Shown: positions 13,150-27,298, counted from the stretch's first letter. The stretch is 64,000 nt of DNA from Epiperipatus broadwayi (GCA_028023455.1 JAQFVV010006336.1:3090021-3154020); one strand, 5' to 3'. Numbers and translations: made by a program. Notes: generated by a model not told the origin, from the letters alone.

Positions 13150-13560
13150 AAGCTTCCACCAAAGATGTCATTTTCATCAGATTTTAATAGCCTCATAAAA
13201 AATAAAATAATACACTTTTACAAAAACATCTACTCCAGATCCCCTCTGATGATAGCCCATGTTACTCCTCCATATATTCCCTCTCTCACTAAATCTTACA
13301 AGAAAATATTTTCATCTACTTACTACCCTTTAATAGGCTTAAATAACTAAAAAGATAATTATAACCTGCTCTCATTCCCCTCTGCTGTTTATAAAATCCA
13401 ATGCTCCCATGCCAGGTGTAATTCCACATATCTTGGTGAATCTCATGCATGACTAATCATTTGCTTTTTTCAACACACAATTCATCTAAAAAAAAATAAC
13501 CAGCAAGCCAGAGTTCAGTTCAGTATTTTTCAACCACCAAATATTAGCTAGATGTATTCA
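13150..13560 (+). pseudogene. Penelope-like element remnant (GIY-YIG end)
   Basis: The plus strand encodes IAHVTPPYIPSLTKSYKKIF, then a stop, then SAVYKIQCSHARCNSTYLGE. The latter has the layout of the GIY-YIG endonuclease of Penelope-like elements: (G/S)-V-Y-x-I-x-C, a second Cys, then Y-x-G-E, with the Cys pair typical of these elements. The first piece resembles the linker between RT and endonuclease. The RT domain itself is missing. Stops and a frame change show that it is dead. Known family facts: Penelope elements carry an RT followed by GIY-YIG. The assignment is inferred from a short motif. Confidence 0.55.
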
Positions 13561-16500
13561 GACCAATGGTGAAAAATTAGAAAAGCATACATTATAGCTA
13601 ACTCCCCTCAAGATATTAACAAAAAAGACTCTTTTTTTTCTCTATAAAAATGGTCTTTATAACACAAATTAATATTCAACAATTTCATTCTACATTTCTA
13701 CTACCACATATATAATTACAATACATAACACTTCATCCCAGTTATGAATATGAAAGCACTTAGCATATATTAATACATCAAAAACTCAAAAACTTCTTTA
13801 TAGCTGTGTACTAGTGCACCACTGGTCAATTATTTTAATTAAAGCAAAGTATAATCATATACTAAATATATGTTTATGTACTATCACTAATAGCATGGAA
13901 TTCTACTAACAACATAAATATATTTCACTTCATAAACTTGTGAGCTAAAATCAATCTTAGTATTTACAGTCATATGCTAATTAATATCCAGATTGATGAG
14001 AAAGAGAATTAAAACAACGAATATTTTCTTTATTAATAAAAATAAGGATTAATATTGGAATGTAATTGTTTATCTTATATTGATCAAAATAAATTACATT
14101 TATCTTTTATTTAAATTTAGGGAGAAAAAAAATTAATTAAATATTTTTTATTGCTTGCTTAAGTACGAAATATATTGAAATTAACTTACATAATTACACA
14201 TCCATTAATACAAAAATTTGTTTCTATAAAATAATGTTTTTTTCTTTTGTTACAATGACATTAAGATTTATTTTTGTCAGTTCAAAAATAAATTAAGTTG
14301 TCTGTCAAAAATGTTTTAAATAATTTATTTAAAATAATAATAATTAATTAAAATGTAAGTCATTCTAGATTAATATTTTTATAAGCAACATTTGTATATA
14401 TATATTATTTTTTTTAGAAATTTTAAGAATATATATATACAAATGTACAGTCACCATCAAGATTAATTATCTATTATTGTTGGCATGAGACAATCTGTCT
14501 AATTAAATGCTGTTTCATGGTTGTCGCAACTTAAAAGTAACTTTCACATGATTAATTACTACAACAGAAGTAAAGTAGAGTTTTTTTTCTTGCAGCTTGA
14601 ATAAGTGAGAGAAAGGTATAAGATGGATGTTAACCGGGATAAATTTATAACTAGCTGGAATTGCAGAGATGCATGCACTACAGTGAAGCTAATCCCTCAC
14701 TTGTGAACATGATTGAACTGCAGTGAGAAAAACAGCTATTGTTTTTAATATCCCATCTAGTAATGTCTGTACTAGCTTGTTGGTGGCTGTATAAAATAAT
14801 GTCAATTATATTTGAAGACTGCAATATTTCATTATTTTTATGCTAAATAGAATAGCAGCTATGAAATAAATATTTTTAATATAATATAAAGTTTCTATAT
14901 TGAGTAAGAAAATAAAATATTTATTTATAAAATAAATTAATTAAACATATATATAATACAGACTTTTTATTTTATGATATACTTCAAAAATAAGAATTTT
15001 TTTTGTTTGTTTTAAATAAACAGTAAAAAAAAAAACATTAGATATTATTTACAGACTAATGAAAATTTAATTTTATTTACATTATAAAAATAAATAAATA
15101 AAAAAACCATTATTGTATTCTTAGCCTTGAGCCTAAAAAGTTAAAAGTGTTTTGTAGTTAAATTTACAATAAGTTAAAAGAGTCAACTAATTGTGTTATT
15201 CATTTTTAAATTTTTATAGCAATTGTAATGTATTTTTGTTTTATTTGCTATTTTGTTACAAACATTTTTCAAATCTTTGATATTTATATATGATGTTTTC
15301 TATTTTAAAAATATATAAAAACTTAAAATTTCTAATTTTTCCATTTTTATGCTAACATCTTATCCATGCAATCATTCTGCAATAGATCATTGCTATTGAA
15401 AATAAACATTGATGCCATTCAGAAATGATATTTGGTGTAATAAGTGTAGAAACTTTTAGTGAAATAGTACTTAACCTTCTTTCCAAATCTTAATGTTTGC
15501 ATTATTATTTTATTTTTAAAATTTGCCTTTTCAGGTTCTAATTTATGATTATTTTTAATTCATTTGTTGTTGTTTTTTATTCTATATTTATTTCTAACAT
15601 AGTTTAATTTCTAGACTTTTTTATTTATATTTGTAATTTTTTTTTATTATTAGTCTTTTATCTATGCTATATTAATACGTATATTGATTGAAAGTAAAAT
15701 CAAGTGTTTGTCACAGGAGATAACTGGAAGAAAAAATGTCTATTATTATTTAGTCAATATCTTTTTATTTATTAACATCAAATGTTAAATGCCCGTTATT
15801 TTTTTTATTTTTCTTTTAGAAATTATGCATATTTCGAAAGATGGTATTTGAGAAATAATCTGAATTATAGTAAGCATTGTGATAAATAGTTGTGAAGTTG
15901 ACTAAACTTAGATATTCTCTAAGAGTGAGTGCACACTCAAGTTGGTATCAGTGAAGTATTCTAAGTTGACAACAAAATAATCTTATTGATGTTTTTATCT
16001 TAAACAAGTGTTGTTGGTTTAACAAAGACAATTCGATGAACAAAATTAAAAAAAAACATTTCTGATAATTTAGTTTATTAATGTCAATGCATGAATTAAA
16101 ATCTCACAAAACAAATGTATATTCAACTTGGAAAAAGAATTTAAACTACTTCATTAAACATTATAGAATGTATTTAATTATTTGCAAATGTTATTGTTGG
16201 ACATATATCATGTTGACATTGAATAATTCATCTTTTTCACTGAATTAAATAAATATAATACATGCTGAAATATAATGTCCATAATAAATCCTACACCTTT
16301 GAGTCATAACAGATAAAAAGCATATATCTTCAGTATGCATGTACATTTACTAAAAGATAGCACAGCCAAGGACTCCACTTAACACTGTTTCTGGCTCCCT
16401 GTTTCATTCTCTTTTTTCTAGTTCAGGGAATTAAATTTCTCTAAAACTATCCCTATTAAAAAGAGGACTTTTTTAGCTCTCTTTTCATATACAAGCTATA

Positions 16501-16640
16501 TCCACAATGTAATCACAAGTAAGAATAATTTCAACTTTTATAAAAACGCTATGTAAATATATGGCAGCCAATGAAATTACAAACGATTAAACATAAATTT
16601 TACCTTTTAATGAAAATTTTCATTTCACTTAATTCTGTTG
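13561..16640. other. AT-rich DNA without recognised genes
   Basis: No supported exon or repeat. One small inverted repeat is visible at 14388-14447 (acatttgtatatatata ... tatatatatacaaatgt). Possible splice-like signals near 14.6 kb lead into frames that close at once. Confidence 0.5.
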
Positions 16641-17408
16641 AATGAATGAGAGAGTCTAGTGGTTGGGAGGACTCCCAGGGGTCTAAATCCTAGTTCTTTT
16701 GAGGGAGAGGTCTGGAATGAGGGTACTGTGGTGATCGTTATCAATGTTGATTTTTCTCATTCACAAGATAGAAAAAATAACATAATTTATGGTTATTCTT
16801 TAATGTTATCATTATGAGTGATTTTTCCATGCATTATTGCAAAATAGGTCACAGTTTGGCCTCATGATTCTAATTGCAAGTGATCCACCTTATTTAATTT
16901 TATTACTTCCAATGTTGTTATTGATAGGGCTGGCCTTTGCTGTTCATGTGATTTTCATGATGGATTAGAATGGTTTTCAGCAGAGACATTTTGAAGCTTG
17001 GATTTTTCCCTTGTTCTCCATAGGTTTTCCATAATTTTTCCAAAGTATTCAGGATTGCTCTCTTGTGAAGATATTCTAGACCATTTGGAAGAACTGAACA
17101 GTAGATTGATTTAGTCCATATTTTATGTTATCTCCAAGTGTTTTCCTATTTCTCAACTTTCCCAATATTGTACTCCTAAAAGACTATTCATATTTGATTT
17201 CTAGACTTTACAAATAATTCCTAATTGTAACATTCATTTGTCTTTAATGATTAATACAAACCCTTTCCAAATCACTTTCCCTTTTCATATGTATCCTTCC
17301 CCTTTCACTATGTTGCTCCAGAATTTCATTTTTACCATTCTTTGTAAACCTCTTATTTAACTATATTTGTACCTTTTTGATGAATAAACTTTCATCACTG
17401 AGAAAAAA
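16640..17408 (+). repeat. tRNA-like SINE head plus LINE-type 3' tail
   Basis: Near 16650 the sequence agagtctagtggttgggagga resembles a Pol III A box, and ggtctaaatcc (about 16679) a B box, with a shortened spacing compared with a real tRNA. About 0.7 kb later the segment ends in gatgaataaactttcatcac followed by an A-rich stretch (17380-17408). Nearly the same tail, gatgaataaagttcatcatt plus A-rich, ends the LINE at 8.63-10.64 kb. The unit between is not coding. It could be one SINE/LINE-tail element or two adjacent fragments. Confidence 0.4.
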
Positions 17409-19407
17409 AGATAGCAAGGCCAATCTACTATGTTTATTCAATAAATTGTGGTAAAGGCAATGCAAAGGTTTTAATGTTTTCTGGCAAAAAGTAAACTTTA
17501 AATGTTTTTGTTGTTATTACTTTTTCATTTGGTATATATTGTTTGCATTTATACTATGACTTTTATTCTATTACATTAAACTGTTAAATAATTAAATTGA
17601 CATAGTTTCTTATTTTAATAAGAAAAAATCTTTCTCTGGCTTTTTTCTGATAATTAAAAACAACTTAATATTGCTCATCTTATATTCAAGCTATAAGCAA
17701 AGTTTATGTTCCTTTTATTTGCAGCTCTTTCTATCATTTTTAATCTTTACACTAATATTGAGACATTCCTCATAGTACACTCCCTACCTTTTGATCCTGA
17801 TGATTTAATCAAAGAATAAGCGACTGTACATTTAAAGTCACAGAAAATCATAGAAAATATCAAAATATTGATTATATAGCCAATTAACTGTTTTAGGTTT
17901 TCTCATTACAAATTATATTTTTATATTTACTTTCTTTGTAATTGACTCTCTCAGATCATTTCAAAAATTAACTTGATAGTATATCACTAAGAAAATAAAT
18001 TAACATTATCAAGAATTAACTTAAAAAATAATCTTCTCTACTTATAGTTTGCAATGCAAGCACATTAAAAAAAATATTGTATTAATCTAGTATATAATAA
18101 AAGTTCCAAACAATAGATTCTTATATCAGATTTACAATCTTTTTCAAATTTTTCTATTTATTTATCAATTTCACTTTATTTATAATAATTTTATAAACAA
18201 AATATAAAATTTCTGTAAGATTACTTAATGTTATTTAAATCTTTAAAAACTATTTACAATCTAAAACAATTTCCATTTTTTATCTGACTTGAATTTAAAA
18301 TTTATATTTTCTTTTATATACTGCAATGGGGTGGGGAGGTATTAAAGTAATGTTTAATATTCAAAATATATAAGAATTTTATACATTAAGGAGAGCATGA
18401 GATCTCTAAGAGATCATTGAGAGATCAGCCCCCTGTTAACTCCTTAGAAGAAACTATAAGTAACTATAAATTCACCAGCATTATCAAAAAGTAAAAGTAA
18501 GTACTAGTAATACTCAAAAGAATAATCATTCATCATCATGAATGATCAACAATCAAATAAATAAATTGACAGTCATTCTTATGACTGGATTTTAAATGTG
18601 AATCAACAGTCAATCTGGTGACTGGATTTGAAATAGGTCTATTATAGACTAAACCAACTATTTAGCCTTTGCCTGCTTGGGGCAATTATTTAACCATTAA
18701 TTTGGATGCACAGACTAAGTGCTAATTTATCTGAATATATTACCATAAAAACTATAATGCTGGGATATTAAAACATGTTAATCATCATCAATGCTTTGGC
18801 CACTTAGTACCGTTATTGTACTGGTTAACTATAAACTTAAATTCTAATAAGACTAAACTAAACTAAAATATAGTGCATGGACTTTTAAGAATATAATATT
18901 ATGTGTCAACTAGGATATATCAATCATACTGAATGTCCCTTAAGCACTAAACCCATCTCCATTTGTATATCAGATCATTATGCATGAATTTATCTCAGAG
19001 AACATAAACTTGATTACTGTTATATGACCAAGATGATGATGCAATACATAATATGATCTAAAACTATTTGAAAATAAGTCACGGGAATAATTTAACAATT
19101 GAAATACAAATTTATTAACAAGACTAACAAAAAAAGAAAATTAGGGTCTTTAGAATGTGGCTACACACATATCAATTAACTTTCTGAATTTGATTAATAT
19201 ACATATTAAAACATATTATATTATGGTTTACAAATAACTTCATTAGGTTTATTTAAAACACAATCAGCACAGAGAAATGTGACTGAATAATTTGAATTGA
19301 TATTTATTAATTAAAAAATTATTAAATTTTGCATGTGTCTATTTGACTCCCATTGATATATGCACAGAGATGTGCTGTACAATTGATTGATATTTCAATC
19401 ATCATAT
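17409..19407. other. AT-rich DNA with minor repeats
   Basis: No gene is seen. A degenerate short duplication, (g)acagtca.tct..tgactggatttgaaat, occurs at about 18569-18640. The stretch 19290-19407 resembles 27370-27500 (shared gatatat..gcacagag and tttcaatcat), suggesting another old dispersed repeat lying in front of two LTRs. Confidence 0.45.
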
Positions 19408-22400
19408 TGTACCGGTCAGAATTGTATGTTCGTCTAACAAGAATTAGGACCTAAGCAAAAGTACCTAGAGTTCAATCATATACGAGATACACAGGTCAGG
19501 GATACTCATGAACTCCGCCCTATTGCCCACTTCCCAAGTCTATCACATTACAAACAACATTTCTGATGATAGCAGCCTACCTTTCAATTTACTCCAGCCC
19601 AGAAAGGTTCAGCAAAGATACAAGAGACCTACGGCTCAACTAATTGATAACGCAAAGTAATGATAGATGTGCACACACAAACCAACAAAAATATCCAAAA
19701 AATAGCTTATTAAATGTAAATTTATTAAACGTAATATTAATAATAATTGATTAATCATGTGAATCACTAGATATGGAGATTTACAATGAATTAGAAATTA
19801 TATATATTGAACACTCGATTTAGGTTTCACTTATGGTCACTTGGGCATTCCATGTCAAACCGGATAATATAACACGGTTTGATGGATATGCACCACTAAA
19901 TATACATAATGATAAATTAATTATTTGAACAGATGCGGCTTAATATGCTAATGTGATTTAATGGGTTGCTATTACTCATGCTATGATATTCCTAAATTAA
20001 GGAAACTAACCAATGACAATAGCTTTTAGAATGAATGCTTATAAGATTTTAAATTACATAGAATATGACCAAACTTAATAACAGTATGAAAGTTTTTATT
20101 CAACATATGATTACATTTAAATTAAGATGAATATAACATAATTTGATAACTATACGCGAGCTTTTATAACGATTATATTTTAAATAATAAATGATCTAAC
20201 AAGTTTTGATTACATTTGGATTTCATGGAAGGTATATTAATTATAGATCAATTATTTTGGAACATTATGAGATGATTCATTTATTTCTTATCTGCGAAGA
20301 GAAATAGGAAAAGCATGATCATTTTGATATTGTCGTGCGAGTCAACATTTATAGATTTTCTCAATAGTTAATTAATGATGTATTAATAGCGGTTGAACGA
20401 AGGATGGGTAGCGCTAATAAGCGATAATATATATAATAAAGTTAATTAAATTTAAACTATAATGAGAATTTTGGGATGGCTTAGGGAAATTATATCATTA
20501 CGGCTTATAGACATCTGAACCATATGAAAGGATAGGAACGATAACGTGTGAACCGCATGATAAGGCCTGAGCGGACGAGGAGCTTCATCAATTTGGGAAT
20601 GAAAAAAAATAAGCTTATCCACACTTGTGATGGATAGCATTGGGAATTGGTTGGCAAGATACTATGGTTCTGACTCGTCGAATGTTAACCCATAGCAGCA
20701 CTTACCTAACCTAAGACAATCTGTAAGAGCTGGGGCCTCCACGCTCTGTCGAGAATTGTGCTATATATATATTCCATTAACGAGAGAAAGTATGACAAAG
20801 CCATTTTTGAATTAGGAACGTTATCACCGGGACACATTACGAAAGCTGTCAGGTTTGATTTACCCTGATTTATACAGCCTTAAAATACTAATTAAGTCTA
20901 ACGTAATGAAATAATGATCTAAAAGCAGTCCCAAACGGGGGCATACAACTTACTTAAAGAATTTATTCAATATCTTAAGGATAAAATATTAAAAACATTA
21001 AAATTCCTTCGTTAAACGCATATTAATCTGCCCGAGAAATAAGTGACTTAAATTATCATTAGATGGCGGGCTACTTATAAAATGAATTATTTAGACATAA
21101 AGATCTGAATTAAATTTATGTAATACTCAATTTTCATCCTGTTAATCAATAGCGTGGAGCAATAGTAAATTATTTATTTTAAATAGCAATGAAGAGCATA
21201 ATATTCATTAATAAAACATAGTTTAGGAATATCTCTCGATCGGATGAATTTTATAATGTAAGAAAGCTTACGTTTACGATTAAATATTCCGCAATGGCAG
21301 AATAGCAAAAATAAATAGGATTGATTCACCAGATCGAGTTATTAGCATATTAAAATTTGATATGATTTGCATAATATTAAATAAACATTGCCGCATTAAA
21401 ATAAAAATACAAGGAGAGTGAGAACCTAGCATTCGAGTTTATAAAGTGAGAATTACAGTTTAAATATAAAACAAAAAGAAATCAAAAAAGAAAAGAGGTC
21501 ATTGTTTAGGCAGTTAATCGGCTTAGCATTACCAATAGAGAAATAGGCAATTACATTTTTACATTAGGAAAAATTTCAAAACTAGAAATGTTTAAAAGAC
21601 ATACATTAGCTGATGGGAATTAACATTATTGGAGGTTTACATTTATATTTTACAATAGAAAAGGTTATTAAGAGAAAGTTCATTTTTGCGGCAGGGAATT
21701 ACCTTTCTTTCCGATGAATTTCCAGCCGGGTGCGCACGTGTTGGTTCCATGTTTGATAAAAGAGTTAATTTAGCAACAAATTGACTAAATTAAGGTTTCA
21801 GTCCATTCTTTATTCAATATAAAGTTCATTTTGGCAGTAATTTATGAACGATGGTTTCCGAGTATTTAGGCATCGGTTAGATTTTTGGAGAGATCCGGGG
21901 AAGCAAATCTATGTTTTACTAGCTCGTCATGTTACTGTTCAGAGGGGCGTGACTTCCCCTTAGCAACGCGTTAGAAAAATGACATGTCTCTCTTTTAGTT
22001 AAAAAATGTGGTTGTATTTATACTCGTCACCGCTGATGGGTAGTTCCCGGATGTTTTAATAACTACAATGATACAGCATATTTTGGACTACAAATGAGAT
22101 TAAGTTCGAGAGTTGGTTTTGATCTACTTTAGGCTGAAAATAGACCTGCGGAATCAACGTTAACTAACATGATGTTTAAATAAATCTATATTATAATAAA
22201 ACAGATTCTTTTAGAATTTGGAAGACGGTAAGTCTTTTATTTACTAATTTTACGTCACACTCTCAAACTTTCTCTCTATTAAAATATATGTATGAATAAA
22301 ATATACATTATGCAACGCTTTAAATTATTAAAGTTTATCTGTTACACACACATACGCATGATTGTTTACCGTAATGAAAATATATAATTTTTTTTTATGC

Positions 22401-22523
22401 ATATTAATTTTAAATGAATTTAAAGTTTACAAATACATAAACAATCACGTGTATTGGTATAACTTCACTCCCCAGTGGTTTATAATTAAATGATTAGGTT
22501 TGAACCCATGTTTGGAGGTTTCA
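19408..22523 (-). mobile_element. Diverged solo LTR related to TR1
   Basis: The left end tgtaccggtcagaattgtat..ttcgtctaacaagaattaggacctaagcaaaag parallels the TR1 LTR start tgtaacagtcaagtttgtac..ttcgtgtaacagaattcagaatccaagcaaaag. Further blocks occur in the same order, for example the GC-richer segment at 20480-20780 against 28800-29100 (ending in a ctgg...tgcc...ctc motif), and the last part at 22400-22523, which ends ggtttca like TR1 (cgtttca). The length of about 3.1 kb matches the TR1 LTR. No second copy flanks it, so it is best read as an old solo LTR. The right boundary is approximate. Strand follows TR1. Confidence 0.6.
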
Positions 22524-22658
22524 AACATTATTAGAAAGTGAAGCCAAATGTGTGCAACAGATTTGAGTGCTTCAATATAAATATAACAAATAATTAAAAT
22601 TTTTGAGTTATATTTTTAATAATACAAATTGTTTATGCTAAGTTATATATATATATAT

Positions 22659-24606
22659 TGTAACGGGCACAGACATCGTTACATTGTCTTTTTTATTAGT
22701 AAACATGAAAAAAAATAAAAGTTCGCCAATAAAAACTTCTTTTTTAAGAATTAAAAATAAAAAAATCATCTTAAACTCGCATATATATAAAATCGCACAG
22801 ATAAATATTTATTAAAATAAAACTTTATTAAAGAAAAATTATTTCAAAACTAAATTTTCAGAAAAGAATTAGAGATAAAAATATATGTTTAAGTTTGAAA
22901 ACAGATTAATTAATCTTTTGTAAAATGGAAATGATTATTTTAATTAGTAAACTAGCCTTGGGCATCTAAAATGTATAAGCAATGGTCAGATAAGAAAACA
23001 ATAGGAACAGAATGGCCAATGAAAGAAATCCATCAGGGAAATCGGACCTCAACGGAAGGATCATCATCAACAATGATGTAACGTCCATTGGATCCTAAAG
23101 TTATGTATAAAAGAAAAAATTTGGAAATAAAAAGTGATTTGGTTTAATTAATTAGAAGGAGGAGATGTGACTATATGTGTTAGTGCAGAGTTGAAGGAGT
23201 AGCGATTGAAAAGACGCACTCTTCAATCCCTTCAGTTGTTAAAAAAAAGAGATGAAACATTGCTTTTCTTATAATGAGGACAACAGGATCATCAGGGGAT
23301 TTAATGTGGATTCCAAATGGCAAGCAATGGATAAAAGGAACGTTTTGAAATCGTAAGAACTTTTTGAACTCTCAGCTTTAAATATAAATAATTTATGAAC
23401 ATTTCTAAACAAAAGAACTCTAAATACTAAACTTTTCAATATTTATAAATATAAGAATTTCCTATCTGACTAAAGTAGTTAAAATGTTATTTGATGTATT
23501 TCTTTTGTAAAATCATTTTCATTTATATTTTTTTTTGTTCTTTAAGTTTTATTATGATGTCTGTTTTCCAATAAATTAAAATATATCAATGATAAACTTA
23601 AGTCGGGCGTGAATAACTGTATAGATTTGTAAAGTTATATTAGGGGAGGGTAATCTTAGGTTATTCATGTCGTTGTTGAATTGGGTCAATGGATTGGATA
23701 TATTGATGTAGTTAGTAGATGTAATGCAAGATTCACTATGGGTGGAATTGCTTGTATATGCCACACACTTCCTCTTGCCTAGGGAATGCGATCGTAAGTC
23801 GGCAAAATGACCGCAGTCCGTTTCTATGGAGTTTTTTTTTTTATTGTTCTTCTCATTAGATAGATGTAATATTCCTATCTGATGAGAGTCAATGTCTTAT
23901 CTTAACCTATTTTGTGTTGCCGTATTCATATTACATTGAATACATCAATGTATCAGATGGATTGATGCCAGGTTGACTGCGAACTTTTAGCCTAAGGTTA
24001 AATGGGGATAGAATGTTTTATCTTCAAATGCAAATCTATGTAGTCTATTCATACTCGACACTAAATAAAAATGCATTAAATTTAAGTTGTTTATAGATGC
24101 TTGCATGGATTCGTTACCGGCTAATTATGTTTATGTTTATTTTGAAATGTTTTAGCTGTATAATCTATGTAACCGATCTATACTCAACATTTATAAACAA
24201 CTTTTATAAATCCCTCTGTGTGAACTTATAATAGCATAAAAATTAAAATGTAAATTTAAATTCTAAAATCAAGTTAAAACCCAAAGTAAAAGTTATTCTA
24301 AAATAATGTTAAATTTTATATATATGTGTGTTAATAAATGTTTGTATGTTAATTACTGGCAGTGGCTTATTTTATTCTTTTTTAAAATTATTCTTAGATA
24401 AGAATTTATTATAAATATAAATCTCTACTATTCCACTGAGCTAGTGACTTGGGCTAATGACCGGAATCAAAATTTAAAAAAAAAAAAAAAAATTTTTTTT
24501 TTGACTTACTTATCTGCCTACTTTATAAATTTTTCTAGATTCAAATGCCTAGATGTCGCCCTGTAGTGCAGATCACGGTAAGCTTCTATTCTCCAGATCA
24601 TTATAA
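22659..24606 (+). mobile_element. RepA copy B, left direct repeat (probable LTR)
   Basis: Starts TGTAACGGGCACAG right after a (TA)n run and ends CCAGATCATTATAA. It is highly similar to copy C (25333-27272) over its full length in the same orientation, and to copy A in inverse orientation. Short open frames inside are not shared as proteins between copies, so I do not call a gene. Together with C and the 0.73 kb between them it has the form of a gene-less LTR element. Confidence 0.75.
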
Positions 24607-25332
24607 CTGGCTACCCAACTTGGGCTGATCTTTAATAAACTACCAGGGCCCTGAGTAAATTTCTTGTTTCAAAATGAAATATTTTTATCTGTTACATAAA
24701 GTCGTATACTTTAAATTTTTTAAAAGCACTGCCAGAAAAAAATTGCACATATATTAAACATGAGAAAATATAAATAATTTTAAATTGTATTTTGTTAAAA
24801 AAAAAAAGAGAAAGCCAAAAGGTTGAAATTGATATGTTTTTTTTGTTGATATATATTATGCTTTTATGTGTATAGGTGCACACAGCCACGTATGTTTATG
24901 ATGGTAAATGTGGTACCTCACGATGAGTACCATTGGGAATTTACTTCAGTGTAATCCTATTTAAGCATTTTAATCAGTCATAAATAAGTTGGTGGTATTT
25001 ATAATTGTGCTGCAAATATACACGTATAAATCCATTATCTTCCTTAAAACATATTTACCTCAATGCAACCTCTTAAATAAATAATTTATAAAATTTGCTT
25101 GTCATGCCGTGTGTAAAAATAAAATGTATAAAAAAATAGAACTCTTGTGGGGAGGAGGTGAACGTAAATGGTCCTTAGGAAATTGATGCTCAACATTTTT
25201 TTTAGTATATAGTCTTTTTGTAAAGTTACTCACCGGAGGTTTTTGTAAATATTGTTAATCATGTACTGTAATTACTAACCCTAAGTAAAATATTTTTTTT
25301 TGTTCATTTTTTTTAAAGCAAGTTTACTGATA
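24607..25332 (+). mobile_element. Interior between RepA B and C
   Basis: This 726-bp stretch is found only here. It opens ctggctacccaacttgggct immediately after copy B. TGG directly after the left repeat is what a tRNA primer-binding site would show, but I cannot match it to a tRNA. A purine-rich run gtggggaggaggtgaacg lies at about 25148-25165, some 170 bp before copy C rather than adjacent. There is no coding capacity for gag or pol. If B and C are LTRs this is a TRIM or LARD-like non-autonomous element. Confidence 0.5.
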
Positions 25333-27265
25333 TGTAATGGGCACAGACGTTGTTACATTGTTTTTTTTTTATTAGTAAACATGAAAAAAATTAAAGTTCG
25401 CCAATAAAAACTTCTTTTTTAATAATTAAAAATAAAAAAATCATCTTAAACTCACATATATATATAAAATCACACAGATAAATAATTATTAAAATAAAAC
25501 TTTATTAAAGAAAAAGTATTTCAAAACTAAATTTTCAGAAAAGATTTAGAGATAAAAATTTATGTTTAAGTTTGAAAACAGATTAATTAAACTTTTGTAA
25601 AATGGAAATGATTATTTTAATTAGTAAACTAGCCTTGGGCATCCAAAATGTATAAGCAACAGTCAGATAGGAAAACAATAGGAACAGAATGGCCAATGAA
25701 AGAAATCCATCAGGGAAATTGGACCTCAACAGAAGGATCATCATCAATGATGATGTAACGTCCATTGGATCCTAAAGTTATGTATAAAAGAAACAATTTG
25801 GAAATAAAAGTGATTTTGTTTAATTAATTAGAAGGAGGAGATGTGACTATATGTGTTAGTGCAAAGTTGAAGGAGAAGGAATTGAAAAGATGCACTCTTC
25901 AATCCCTTCAGTTGTTAAAAAAAAGAGAGATGAAACATCGCTTTTCTTATACTGAGGACAACAGGATCATCAGGGAATTTAATGTGGATTCCAAATGGCA
26001 AGCAATGAATAAAAGGAACGTTTTGAAATCGTAAAAACTTTTTGAACTCTCAGCTTTAAATATAAATAATTTATGAACATTTCTAAACAAAAGAACTCTA
26101 AATACTACACTTTTCAATATTTATAAATATAAGAATTTCCTATCTGACTAAAGTAGTTAAAATGTTATTTGATGTATTTCTTTTGTAAAATCATTTCCAT
26201 TTATATATTTTTTTGTTCTTTAAGTTTTATTATGATTTCTGTTTTCCGATAAATTAAAATATATCAATGATAAACTTAAGTCAGGCGTGAATGGCTGTAT
26301 AGATTTGTAAAGTTATATTAGGGGAGAGTAATCTTAGGTTATTTGTGTCATTGTTGAATTGGGTCAATGGATTGGATATATTGATGTAGTTAGTAGATGT
26401 AATGCAAGATTTGCAATGGGCAGAATCGCTTGTATATGTCGCACACTTCCTCTTGCCTAGGGAATGCAATCGTAAGTCGGCAAAATGACCGCACTCCATT
26501 TCTATGGAGTTTTTTTTTATTGTTCTTCTCATTAGATAGATGTAATATTCCTATCTGATGAGAGTCAATGTCTTATGTTAACCTATTCTGTGTTGCCGTA
26601 TTCATATTACATTGAATACATCGATGTATCAGATGGATTGATGCCAGGTTGACTGCGAACTTTTAGCCTAAGGTTAAATGGAGAAAGAATGTTTTATCTT
26701 CAAATGCAAATCTATGTAGTCTATTCATACTTGACACTAAATAAAAATGTATTAAATTTAAGTTGTTTATAGATGCTTGCATGGATTCGTTACCGACTAA
26801 TTATGTTTATGTTTATTTTGAAATGTTTTAGCCGTATAATCTATGTAACCGATCTATACTCAACATTTATAAACAACTTTTATAAATCCCTCTGTGTGAA
26901 CTTATAATAGCATAAAAATTAAAATGTAAATTTAAATTCTAAAATCAAGTTAAAACCCAAAGTAAAAGTTATTCTAAAATAATGTTAAATTTTATATATA
27001 TGTGCGTAAATAAATGTTTGTATGTTAATTACTGGCAGTGGCTTATTTTCTTTTTTTAAAATATTCTTAGATAAGAATTTATTATAAATATAAATCTCTA
27101 CTATTCCAATGAGCTAGTGACTTGGGCTAACGACCGGAATCAAAATTAAAAAAATTTTTTTTTTTTTTGACTTACTTATCTGTCTACTTTATAAATTTTT
27201 CTAAGTTCAAATGCCTAGATGGCACCCTGTAGTGCAGATCATGTTAAGCTATCTTTCTCCGGATC

Positions 27266-27272
<7 letters not shown>
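25333..27272 (+). mobile_element. RepA copy C, right direct repeat (probable LTR)
   Basis: Starts TGTAATGGGCACAG and ends CCGGATCATTATAA. It is colinear with copy B with only scattered substitutions and short indels, so B and C are much closer to each other than to copy A. The right end runs into (TA)n and then a short inverted copy of its own last bases (27295-27305). Confidence 0.75.

Positions 27273-27298
<26 letters not shown>

Noticed and set aside
14590-14760. Splice-acceptor-like ttttttttcttgcag on plus and ttttctcactgcag on minus
   Set aside because: All frames close within a few codons or would need a 17-nt exon; insufficient support.
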